A DNA stretch of 16,349 bases, from assembly GCF_000188695.1 (NCBI RefSeq), contig NW_004754907.1, positions 860,017 to 876,365 on the forward strand, written 5' to 3'. Source of the stretch: Salpingoeca rosetta (Eukaryota; Opisthokonta; Choanoflagellata; Craspedida; Salpingoecidae). Positions 7,901 through 16,277 of the stretch are shown piece by piece. The notes under the pieces are model-generated. The model was not told where the DNA came from, searched no databases, and saw nothing but the letters and a program-made list of their open reading frames with translations. Every line of letters begins with the position of its first letter. The first letter of the stretch is position 1. The position numbers and the translations under genes were made by a program.

Positions 7901-10900
7901 AACCGCCCATCGCCGTCCACGTCCGCTGCACTTGCAAACGGGTCGCTGTCTGCGTTGCGCCGCCGCCGTGGCTGCGCCAGGGACTGGGGTGGTGGTACCG
8001 GCAGCCGCACCCCCGAACGCCTTCGTCTCTGCTGCTCTCCACCGTCGGCACCGGTGACCGAAATCCACACGCGTCCAGCAACAACCGCAGACGGCAGGCC
8101 CGCCACAATCGGTTGCGATGGAAGCTGGCGGTCCAACAAGTCCGTCACCGCGCCCTCAACCACAAACGCGCCAGCGCTGACGGCCTGGAACGTAACGTGA
8201 GCAATGGCAGCAGCGCTCCCGCCAACGCCGCTCGAAGACACAACACCACCGAGACGCAACGAGCCCTGGCCATCGTCCGTGGCCTCCAGGCTTCCCCCAA
8301 ACGTCGCATCAGCGCCAACAAACGACACAATAGAAGCATCATACTGCAGCTCCATGGTAAACGAGCCAATGTCCGTGCTCCCTGTGTTGACGCGCACTTG
8401 CACCTGCAGCTCGTCGCCGATGGACAGCGGGCCAGGGACCGGTACACCAGACATCTGGCCGACGTCCACGTCGCCGAGCGCAGGCTGGAGGTTGCACGAC
8501 ACGTCGGTCGTGGTCACAACAGAGGGCGCCGACGTGACCTGTGCGACAATCTGCAGCACGCCTGGGCTGTTGGCAAGCAGCACAACTTCCCCCGTGGTGC
8601 TGTTGATGCGCAGCACATCTGCGTCAGACACCGACAGTTGAATGAGACTCGGATACTGGGCACGGCCGTTGGAGTACAGCTGTGGCAGCTGCGTGCCATC
8701 GCTAAGCTCCGCCGCACAGACAGCAAAGCCTGCAGTCTGCCCCTGCTGTGAAGTCAACGCGATACCAGAGGTGGTGCTGAGGGAGCGGAGCGCAACCACG
8801 TGCACTGCATCGTCGACCACGCTCAGGCCAAAGCGAGGGCTCTCTTCAAATGATCCAAATGCCGTTGCGAGCACGGTGATGTTTCCTGGCGTTGATGGCT
8901 CCACCACTGCGCCCTGCAGCAGTTGTGCTGCACTGTCATCGTCATCTGCACGGCGCACCGCATACACCACGTCACCGGCATCAAGCGCAAGCTCACTGCC
9001 ATCGTCCAGCATCATGGCTGTCGCCAGCTGTGCGCGCTGGTACTGAAGCGGAGCCGTGCCGTTGATGGGAGCAAGCTCAGTCACGCTGACGCTCTGCGAT
9101 CCCGCGTACGCTGGAAAGGGGCGTGCCGTTGTGCGGAGGGCCGTGTATTTGACTGTCAGCACCTGGAACGTGGTGTTGACGACGGACGCGGGTCCGTTAC
9201 CGCCATCAAAAGCCACTGTCACCAGCGATATGGACGGCGAGTTTGGTGCTGCGGCAATGGCCTCCACGCGAAGCGCGCCGTTGGCTCCCCGCTCTACAGT
9301 AGCACCAGCAGCAGACGGGGCCACCGTTGCTGTCACACGCCCATCTGTCGTCATATCCCGCTCCGTGCCGTCCTCAAAAGCAACCGCCACACCAATGCTG
9401 AAGCCAGTTGCAATGCCGGCCAGCGCAGCGGCGTCACCTGCGGGCGTGATGCGAGAAACAACACCGCTCACCCGCACGCCTGTCGGGGCCGGCAGGTCGA
9501 GGTCGAGCGTCACGTTTGCGCGCACGCGAGGCACGCAGGCGGCGTTGTTGCCCGTTGCAGCGTCGACTGCCGTGGACGTGAGCTGGGCCGCCACCAGCTC
9601 CCGCGACCCGCTCGTCGCGCCGACAGCAACAGTGGCTCTGTTGCCCGCGTCAATGGTGATCTGGTCTGCAGCCATGCTGGTGAAGAGGACGTCGCGGGCC
9701 GGCACCAGCGGCTCCCGCCACCCATCCTCCAGCACGAGACTCGCAAGGAGCGCAGTGGACGCACCCTCTGCCCGCAGCGCGTGCGTGGCCACCGCCACCT
9801 CAAACACAACTGCGTCGAGCCAGCCTGCCCCGGCTGGGTCACTACCACTTACGGGCCTTAGGTCCACATTGCTCACGGCCACGGCATCAATGCCCTGCCA
9901 TCCGATGTACGCATCAGGCGTCGTTGCCGGATCCACGACTACAGTCGCCTGAGCTGCCTCGCCCAGTACGGTGCCTGAGCCAATGCCGTCCCCAGCACGC
10001 ACGACCATAACACGCACAGCGCCGCTCCGCAGTGCCCGAAGAGGCCGCAGCGCTGCCACACCGACTTCATCCTCATTAGCGGCGGCAAGCACGGTCGTGT
10101 CGTTGGCGGTGATGCCGGCAGCGACAAGCCCGGTGACATCCACAGCGGACACTTCTTGGTCGCCGGACGCAAATGTCGCCGTCACCTGCACATGCGGGGT
10201 TTGCCAGCGCGGGGCATCACATGTGGAGGAGTTGGCGCTGTTGGCCGCAGGCTCACGCCACCCAGCAATGGGCCGAAGCACGCTTGGCGCGGTGGCCACC
10301 ATCAACGGCAGTCGTGGGCTCCACACCTCCACCAGCACACGGCGCGTGAGCACTGCAGCAGCAGCCCTGCCCAGCGTGGTGGTGGTACTGATCTCCAGAA
10401 CAGCCGTGCCGCCACTCGTGTCCAGCGTGGAGACCACGCCACCGCTGCAGTCCTGCTCCAGCGACACCAGTGTCGGCGGCCCAGACGCAACAGCACACTG
10501 CTGCACCGTTGTTGTAGCGGCAAGTGCAGATGTAGCTGTAGACACCAGCTGGCCGTCCGACAATACGAGGCGCGTGTCGATGCTGAATGCGGCGGCGTCG
10601 CTGACGCCCGTGAGCGGTGCTGTGTTGAGGATGCGGGGCGTGGTGCTTACAAACGACACAGCGCCGACAGCACGCACAGGGCGGATGCGGACAGCGCCGG
10701 TGACCGGGCCTGCAGAGGAGAGCACGGAGGAGGCGAGACCCGTAAAGTCCACAGCATACGTGCGGGTGGCGGTGGTGCGGATGTTGTTGGCGTTGTCGAG
10801 CACCTCACTCACCGTTAGGTTGATGTTGAGGAGTGTCTGGACTGTGGTTGCGGCGTCATCGTCCAGGTTCAGTGCCACTGTGAACAGGACCGCTGCATCG

Positions 10901-13900
10901 TCCTGGCCACTCACCTGCGCCGCTCCCTCAGCGAGCACAGCGCCGATGCTGACAGCCGACGTTCCCTCCCCGGCCGCGAAGCTGCTCCAGGTGGTGTCGT
11001 CAATGGCAACGGCGCCAAACGTGGCCTTGCCGGCCGCGTCTGCACACTCGAGCTTCACCACAAAGCCGCCGAGCGGGAAGGCGGAGAGGCGGGCGCCCAC
11101 CTGCACAGTCGCAGCGTCGCCGGGCGCAACAGGCGCCTCGGGCAGGCGCAGGAAAATGGCGTTGGTGGGCGGGGTCACAGCGGCGCTGCTGCCGTGCACG
11201 GTGACAGCGGCGATGGTGCGGCGTGGGGATGCCCTTGCGCTGCCCGTGCTGCTTGCCTGGACAGCGATGGAGGCAGACGCAGTGGTGCCGACTGCCAGTG
11301 CTGTGAACCAGTCCTGAGGCACGCTGCATGTTGCCTGGCACAGCCCGTGTGTCTGTGACCGCACGGCGCAGGTGCAGGTGAGGGTGTGGGGTGCTGTGCT
11401 GCCAACGGTGGTCAGGGCAGTCGTCAGCTGTGCATCCGCCACCACCTCGGCGGTGAGCGTACCGGGGAGGATGTTGGTGGTGTCACCCAGGGCGTCTGCA
11501 ACACGCGCGTGAATTACAACGCTGCTGCTGTCGTGGTACACGTCTGCTGTTGCTGTGATGGCGTCTGTGATGTTGAGTGCAGCGACGGCGGCAAGGCTGT
11601 ATGTCGCCGACGCGGCCACGTCTGTGTTGGGCAGAGCCACCTCTGCGCGCCCTGTGCCGGCAACGCTGACAGGGAGCAGGGCGGGTTGAGAGAAAGGCAC
11701 GCGGGCGGCAGCAGGCGCCAGCCCTGAGGCTACTGTTTGCGTAGTTACGGTGGCGTGGACGACGGACGTGAAGTTGGCGGTTTGGCACACGCGGTCTGTC
11801 GTTGGTGTTGGCGCACGCACCTCGTACTGTGATGGGCCGCACAGGAGCAAGCGTGCACAGGTGCGATCGGATGTTGGCGTAGCTGCTGCAGTCTCGTACT
11901 GTGTTGCAGCGCCACATGCAGTGATATTTGCGCATTGTCGATCGGAGACGGAGGTTGGTGCAGTCGCTTGGAACTGCGTGGCTGGATCGCACACAGTGAG
12001 ATTGGCGCACTCTCTGTCAGACGTTGCTGTTGGTGCTGCCGTCTCGTATTGCTCGATGCTGCAAGTGTTGACGTTGGAACAGGTGCGATCAGACGTGGCT
12101 GTTGGTGCTGCTATCTCGTACTGTGTTGCTGTATCACACGCTGTGACGTTGGCGCACGTGCGGTCAGACGTTGCTGTTGGTGCTGCCGTCTCGTACTCTG
12201 TAGCTGCATCACACGCTGTGACGTTGGCACAGGTGCGATCAGACGTTGCTGTTGGTGCTACCGTCTCGTACTCTGTAGCTGCATCACACGCTGTGACGTT
12301 TGCGCAGGTGCGGTCAGACGTTGCTGTTGGTGCTACCGTCTCGTACTCTGTAGCTGTATCACACGCTGTGACGTTGGCGCACGCTCTGTCAGACGTTGCT
12401 GTTGGTGCTACCGTCTCGTACTCTGCTGCTGCATCACACGCTGTGACGTTGGCACAGGTGCGGTCAGACGTTGCTGTTGGTGCTGCCGTCTCGTACTGTG
12501 TTGCTGCATCACACACTGTGACGTTGGCACAGGTGCGGTCAGACGTTGCTGTTGGTGCTGCCGTCTCGTACTCTGCTGCTGCATCACACGCTGTGACGTT
12601 GGCACAGGTGCGGTCAGACGTTGCTGTTGGTGCTGCCGTCTCGTACTGTGTTGCTGCATCACACGCTGTGACGTTGGCACAGGTGCGGTCAGACGTTGCT
12701 GTTGGTGCTGCCGTCTCGTATTGCTCGATGCTGCAAGTGTTGACGTTTGCACAGGTGCGGTCAGACGTTGCTGTTGGTGCTGCCGTCTCGTACTCTGTTG
12801 CTGCATCACACACTGTGACGTTGGCACAGGTGCGGTCAGACGTGGCTGTTGGTGCTGCCGTCTCGTACTGATCAATGTTACAAGAAGCGAGGTCATCACA
12901 AACTCGATCAGACGTTGCTGTTGGTGCTCCCAGCTCGTACTGGGTTGTTGCATCGCATCGTGAGAGGTTCGCGCACACTGCATCCGTGCTGAATGTGGCT
13001 GGAATGGTCTGGTACTTGCCCAGCACATGGCAGTGCGTGATTGGGGTGCATTCACGGTCGCTTGTTGCAGTTGGCCCAACGCTCTGGTACTCTTCGCCCC
13101 GCACACACGGGGTCAGCGTAGTGCATTCACGGTCTGTGGTCGACGTTGGTGCCTTGGTCTCATATTCCGTTCTTGCGTTGCAGGTGGTGATGGTTGCACA
13201 CTCTCTGTCCGAAGTTGCTGTTGGTGCGTGTTGCTCAAACTCAGTTCGGCGGTCGCAGACGCTCACATCTTGGCATTCACGGTCGGAGGTGGTCGTGGGT
13301 GGGGCTTGTTCGTATTGGGTTGCACGGAGGCAGATGGTGATGTCTTGGCAGGTCCTGTCTGATGTCGCTGTTGCCGCCTGCGCCTCAAACTGGGATGCGC
13401 CGCACACGGTCAGGTTTGAGCACGTGCGGTCTGTCGTTGCGGTTGGAGGGGTTGACTCGTATTCCGTGTCGACAGAACAGGTCGTAAGGGCTGCGCACTC
13501 CCGGTCCGAGTTGAACGTGGGGCTGACCGTCTGGTATTCGCTTTGGGGGTCACACTGCGTGATCAGCTGGCACACTCGATCCGTCGTTGCAGTTGGCGGT
13601 GTTACTTCAAACTCCGTTCCACGCGTGCAGATCGTCACCGGCGCACACTCGCGATCGCTGGTTGACGTTGGTGCCTTGGTCTCATATTGCGTAGCTGCTT
13701 CGCAGATGGTGATGGTTGCGCACTCTCTGTCCGAAGTTGTTGTTGGTGGTTGTTGTTCAAACTCGGTTCGGCGGTCGCAGACGCTCACATCTTGACATTC
13801 ACGGTCGGAAGTGGCCGTGGCGGCCGTGACTTCGTACTGGCTCGGGCTGCACGTGGACAAGACGGCGCACTGTCTGTCTGACGACGCAGTTGGAGCAACG

Positions 13901-14939
13901 ACTTGGTACTCGGTCGCTGTGCTGCAAGCTGTGACGGGCGTGCACGACTGGGAGCCGTCGTTTTCGACTTGTGCAAACTCGTTAGCTGGGCAGAGGAGCA
14001 CCTTGCTCGTGTCATCGGCAAACCCACACCCTGTGACGCAGGGGTTTTGCAGGTCCGAGCGGGGAACGCCTTGGGAGCACGCACATTTGCAGTACTCGTC
14101 ACCGCCGTCGTTGTACCAATCACAGCCGGCCCAGCAGATTGTCCTTTCGTCGTTCTGGTAGGATCCAGAGCACATTTGCTTGCAGGTGGCCACATCTTCA
14201 AGGCGTTTTGTGCGTGCCAGATCACACAGCGAGGGAGGGAGAAAGTGCGCGCGTGTGAGTGTGGATGAGTGTAGATGTGTGTGAGTGTAGATGTGTGAGC
14301 GTGCGTGTATGTGGCGAGGCTTGCCACCATCAAGGCGAACCAAAACAACAACAGTTCGGAAGGTCTGTTGTGCCGTACCAATCAGGTATTGAGGGGCGGG
14401 GATGCATTCCTGTTGTGTCGTCGTCTGTGGGAAGGTGATGATTGGCTGAATGGTTGAGCCTGTTGTGGTCTCTGTGTATGTGTGCAGGCGATCAAACCGG
14501 CAACGCGATAGAAGAGGCACGCATTGCGTTACATCGTATGTGTGCGTGAGCGTGTGAGCGTGCGTGAGAGCGTGTGAGCATGTGTGAGTGCGGTGACGCG
14601 CCCACAAATAAACCACGAAGTTCTTCTATCATGCACCGCGGGTTCACTCCAACATGAACAACACACGAAACGACATTGCGACAATCAGCCGCACACAAAA
14701 CAAACAAACAAACAAACATATAAGCCCCCCCCCACACACAGGCACACACAGACACAGACACACACAGACACAGACACAGACACACAGACACAACACACAT
14801 TCATACCAGCTGCGCCATGCGTGAATGTTGCAAAGCCAAGCAGAGCGGAGAAGAGTAAGATCAAGAGGAAGCGAAGCCGAGGACGTGATGAAGAAGACGT
14901 GTGCGAAAGCGACACCAGCGATTGTGGTGCGCTGCTCAT
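4474..14939 (-). CDS. Giant 7TM receptor with TNFR-like arrays, TMEM132-like module and cohesin-dockerin
   Basis: My five-exon model, by descending coordinate: 14939-14807, 14195-5759, 5662-5577, 5470-5401, 5284-4474. It gives about 3178 residues. Each junction has GT/AG and the phases 1, 2, 1, 2 close without a stop. Exon 1 encodes a signal peptide (hydrophobic RFLLILLFSALLGFATF); the start ATG has A at -3. Then follow a Cys-rich N-terminus (about 45-127), 29 TNFR-like repeats (about 128-850), a TMEM132-like module (about 850-1950), a cohesin-like domain (about 1950-2070), a dockerin-like domain (about 2134-2202), 13 more repeats (about 2434-2760), seven helices (about 2783-3024) and a Ser-rich tail. 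It should be a plasma-membrane adhesion or signalling receptor; its ligand and transducer are unknown. The 8.4-kb exon 2 is a single open frame, so the gene is intact. Splice sites were placed by eye and could differ, especially for intron 1. Confidence 0.85.
4939..5982 (-). other. Seven-transmembrane domain, interrupted by three small introns
   Basis: After splicing, seven hydrophobic segments appear: about 2783-2801, 2807-2826, 2841-2863, 2878-2899, 2919-2939, 2967-2989 and 2999-3021. Introns at 5758-5663 (96 nt), 5576-5471 (106 nt) and 5400-5285 (116 nt) fall in helix 3, helix 4 and the loop before helix 5. Features include ADRC before helix 3, GWCDL before helix 5, SPLIYASIRRIRHRR at the end of helix 5 into a basic loop, and a ~27-residue third cytoplasmic loop. 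The GWC loop and the PLIY helix end recall cAMP-receptor-like (Dicty_CAR/class E) GPCRs more than rhodopsin-type ones, but this is weak. There is no GPS/GAIN cleavage motif before helix 1, so it is not an obvious adhesion GPCR. Confidence 0.7.
6050..7043 (-). repeat. C-terminal array of 13 TNFR-like repeats
   Basis: There are 13 units of the same 24-25 residue type as the N-terminal array, between the dockerin-like region and the membrane. The first (CDTLSEYE...) and last (CDPVTQFQ...) are diverged and the middle ones nearly identical. Part of the array has a two-unit (150 bp) higher-order period between about 6513 and 6960. The final units (about 6087-6330) are nearly identical to 11955-12198 in the other array. 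The last cysteine is followed by a short Ser/Thr/Ala linker and then the first helix. Confidence 0.9.
7725..8478 (-). other. Second cohesin-like domain followed by dockerin-like calcium loops
   Basis: Residues about 1950-2070 start GDVDVGQMSGVP and continue with SIGDELQVQVRVNTGS, LGSF-type and ELQYDASIVSF strands. This is the characteristic start of cohesin-type jelly-roll domains. After an Arg/Pro-rich linker come two EF-hand-like loops about 45 residues apart, DVDGDGRFTIGDAFFTLRY (7868-7927) and DADRDGTVRLRDSRLQ (7730-7780). They have Asp at loop positions 1, 3 and 5, as in dockerins. Together they resemble the cohesin/dockerin pair of cellulosomes. Whether the two bind each other within the chain or between molecules cannot be read from sequence. 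Confidence 0.7.
8480..11770 (-). other. TMEM132-like extracellular module (N-terminal domain, cohesin-like, Ig-like domains)
   Basis: Three signatures match, in order, what I recall of vertebrate TMEM132 proteins. GLCQATCSVPQDWF (about residues 995-1008) fits the GLC...WF end of the N-terminal domain. ILNTAPLTG (about 1233-1241) fits ILNTAxLTG at the first Ig-like domain. VWSPRLPL followed by AGWREP (about 1335-1353) fits the conserved WVPRLPL...GWRVP segment. Between the first two, NAIFLRLPEAPVAPGD... has the beta-strand pattern expected of the TMEM132 cohesin-like domain. Further beta-rich segments follow to about 1950. TMEM132 is described as a holozoan adhesion family with cohesin and three Ig domains, so the location fits. 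The downstream part has diverged too far for me to set domain edges. Confidence 0.8.
11785..13945 (-). repeat. N-terminal array of 29 TNFR-like cysteine-rich repeats
   Basis: There are 29 tandem units of 24-25 residues (72-75 bp). The consensus is C-D-x-A-T-E/Q-Y-E-x-x-A-P-T-A-T-S-D-R-T-C-A-N-V-T-x, with two cysteines per unit. Units near the N-terminus (about 12960-13945) are diverged. Those at about 11960-12890 are nearly identical at DNA level, which indicates recent expansion. Many recent units contain an N-V-T glycosylation sequon between the cysteine pair. Such Y-E...P-T-x-T-S-D-R-x-C repeats are annotated as TNFR/NGFR-like or ephrin-receptor-like Cys-rich repeats in protist and choanoflagellate proteins. 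They probably form a long glycosylated stalk. Confidence 0.9.
13946..14195 (-). other. Cys-rich N-terminal segment of the receptor
   Basis: Residues about 45-127 of the model. There are ten cysteines in roughly 60 residues, with spacings CxxxC, CxxxC, CxCxC and CxxxC, around aromatic/acidic DWYNDGGDEYCKCAC. It precedes a half-degenerate repeat (CPANEFAQVENDGSQSC) that leads into the array. I do not recognise this as a named domain; it may be a small disulfide-bonded cap. Confidence 0.5.
14196..14806 (-). other. Intron 1 of the receptor gene, rich in TG/CA repeats
   Basis: It is 611 nt with donor GTATGA and acceptor TTGAAG. A pyrimidine tract (TTTCTCCCTCCCTCGCTGTG) lies about 25-45 nt upstream of the acceptor, and no other AG occurs between tract and acceptor. 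It contains CA-rich runs at about 14733-14800, a CAAA tetranucleotide run at 14697-14718, and TGTG/GAGTG-rich stretches near 14250-14320. On the minus strand it happens to stay open in the exon 2 frame back to 14616. It could hide a small extra exon. Confidence 0.65.
14697..14800. repeat. CAAA run and CA/GACA-rich microsatellite
   Basis: A CAAA tetranucleotide run at about 14697-14718 is followed by a C-run and a long CACACA/CAGACA compound repeat up to 14800, just inside the donor of receptor intron 1. Confidence 0.85.
14807..14939 (-). other. Exon 1: signal peptide
   Basis: It encodes about 44 residues starting MSSAPQSLVSLSH. A basic stretch (RPRLR) precedes a ~17-residue hydrophobic core, followed by THGAA, a plausible signal-peptidase site. 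The donor at 14806 reads G|GTATGA and leaves one base, which joins AT of exon 2 to make an Asp codon, so the mature protein would begin near DVATCKQMC. The continuous long frame upstream of 14195 encodes only His/Thr-rich TG-repeat sequence, and I treat it as intron. Confidence 0.75.
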
Positions 14940-15552
14940 GTTGTTTGCTTGTTGTGCTTGTGTGTGTGTGTGTGTGTGTGTTGCGAGTGATTGAAGAGGC
15001 AGGGGAGGAATGGGGGATGTGGGTGGGGACGCAAGCCTCTCGTCATGTCAAATAACGGCAACAGCGAGGTGTGGTGGGGGGTCAGGTGTTGAGGTTCGAG
15101 TGTATCCTCGTTTACGTCTTTGCAGGTTATTCTTCGCTAATTTTCGGTGATGACGAGGGCTGAACCCAGCCACGACACGACACACAAAGATACATTGATC
15201 GTCCGAGCGCTGAAGCGACAACACACAACAAGGCCCAACACGAACCACAACAGACAGCAAACAGCACACAGCACAGAGCAGGTTTGTTCGCTTGCCGCGT
15301 TGCGGCTTTTGAGGGTGGAGAAGCAAAGGTGGACGACGCTGTTGTGTGTGAGGCGTGCGCTGTGTGGTTGATTCACTCATTGATGTATGTGTGTGCCCAC
15401 AATCACATCATTTGTCACCCGACGTCTTGGTCGCTAGCCTGACGCTCTTCAACTCACCTGCTCCCTTTTGTGTGACCGCGTGTTTGTGTTTGAAGGAACC
15501 AACCCCTCGCTCCTGCCTGGGACTCCACACATATCTGAGGCCACCAACCAAG
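14940..15552. promoter_or_regulatory. Divergent intergenic region between the receptor and WIPI genes
   Basis: The two flanking start codons point away from each other across 613 bp, so this stretch should hold both promoters and both 5' UTRs. It contains a (TG)n run at 14959-14981, a purine-rich G-run stretch at 15001-15030 and a CACA/ACAA-rich stretch at 15175-15275. I see no convincing TATA box or named motif, and no supported coding sequence. Non-coding 5' exons could be present. Confidence 0.5.
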
Positions 15553-16269
15553 ATGCGCGTTGTGTGGGCCGGATGGAACCAGGACAACAGTACGTTATGA
15601 TAGACACGGTGGTGGTGGTGGGAGTGGGGGCAGAGGCTTTGGTGGACTCGGTGGTCGCCAGTGCCGTCGAGAAGGCATGCGTGCTGAGATTTGTGGACTG
15701 CTGTCGCCGTTGACACGATGGGCGCGTGCTTGGCCCATGCGTGGTGTTGCTGCAATTTCAGGTTGCTTTGCTGTTGTCGCAGAGGATCAGCAAGCGTGCG
15801 AGTATCGCGTGTACAGCAGCGATCCTCTCATGCTTCGGGCGCGGCGGCCGCTTGGGAGCAACACGTTGTCGCGGGTGCAACTGCTGTTCCGCTGCAACTA
15901 CGTTGGCCTGGTTGCCGGTGGGCGATCCCCGCTCCACCCCACAAACAAAGGTGTGCTGTTCACCCCTGTACACTTGGGGGAGCTCTGTGTGTGTGCATGT
16001 GCGCAAATGCGTGCAAGTGTGTACATGTGTGTGAGTGAGTATTGGGGTGCGTGTTTGAGTGGGTGAGCGAGTATGTGTGTGCATATGTATGTGTATGTGC
16101 GTGTGCATGAAGCGCGTGCGTTTCATTGCTCTGGGGTAGATGTCCCAGCACGGCTGCTTACGGGCTTGGCATGCTTCACAGTGATTATTTGGGACGACCA
16201 CACAGAGGAGGTTGCAGTCGAGCTGTCTCTCAAGTCGGAGGTCCGCGATCTCAGGCTTCGTCGTGACAG
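15553..16269 (+). CDS. WDR45B: WIPI3/WDR45B-type PROPPIN (autophagy beta-propeller), first three exons, 3' partial
   Basis: Exons are 15553-15589, 15762-15950 and 16182-16269, with introns of 172 and 231 nt. Phases 1, 1, 2 keep the frame open. The ~104 visible residues start MRVVWAGWNQDNSCF and include YRVYSSDPL, LFRCNYVGLVAGG, NKVIIWDD and the exon-ending LRLRRDR. These match the first two propeller blades of WIPI3/WDR45B and fit WIPI4 less well, notably at LFRCNY and PTNKV. PROPPINs bind PI3P and PI(3,5)P2 through an FRRG motif later in the protein and act at forming autophagosomes; that motif lies beyond the window. The start ATG at 15553 has A at -3 and gives an N-terminus about ten residues shorter than animal homologues. 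A further upstream exon is not excluded. Confidence 0.87.
15590..15761 (+). other. Intron 1 of the WIPI gene
   Basis: The donor is A|GTACGT and the acceptor CAATTTCAG. It contains a GGTGGT/GGAGTGGGGG-rich stretch at 15610-15660. The split codon restores an Ser before CFAVV, as expected from homologues. Confidence 0.8.
15951..16181 (+). other. Intron 2 of the WIPI gene
   Basis: The donor is AAAG|GTGTGC and the acceptor GCTTCACAG. It is largely TG/GTGTGT-rich between 15984 and 16112. The split codon restores Val in NKVIIWDD. Confidence 0.8.
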
Positions 16270-16275
16270 GTGCGC

Positions 16276-16277
<2 letters not shown>

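Noticed and set aside
7725..8478. Bacterial cellulosome scaffoldin or horizontal bacterial segment
   Set aside because: The domains are in frame within a spliced eukaryotic gene, beside TMEM132 signatures, and show no composition break. Cohesin-like domains are known in TMEM132 proteins.
9971..11317. 448-residue plus-strand open frame rich in Ala/Thr/Ser/Arg
   Set aside because: It lies opposite the TMEM132-like coding region in GC-rich sequence. Its composition is a reverse-complement shadow, with no recognisable domain.
11750..12963. Long plus-strand open frames opposite the N-terminal array
   Set aside because: Same antisense-repeat artefact as in the other array.
11785..13945. Regularly spaced repeats that could suggest a CRISPR array
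   Set aside because: The units are directly adjacent 72-75 bp coding repeats without unique spacers, inside a eukaryotic open frame.
14196..14616. N-terminal extension of the receptor frame with His/Thr-rich sequence
   Set aside because: It encodes TG/CA-repeat translation (HTHLHSSTLT type) and lacks a signal peptide. Splicing from exon 1 at 14807 to 14195 gives a signal peptide and a correct phase.
15137..15380. Short minus-strand open frames with Cys/Val-rich hydrophobic stretches in the divergent intergenic region
   Set aside because: They arise from ACAA/CACA-rich sequence in several overlapping frames, with no start context, conserved motif or splice support.
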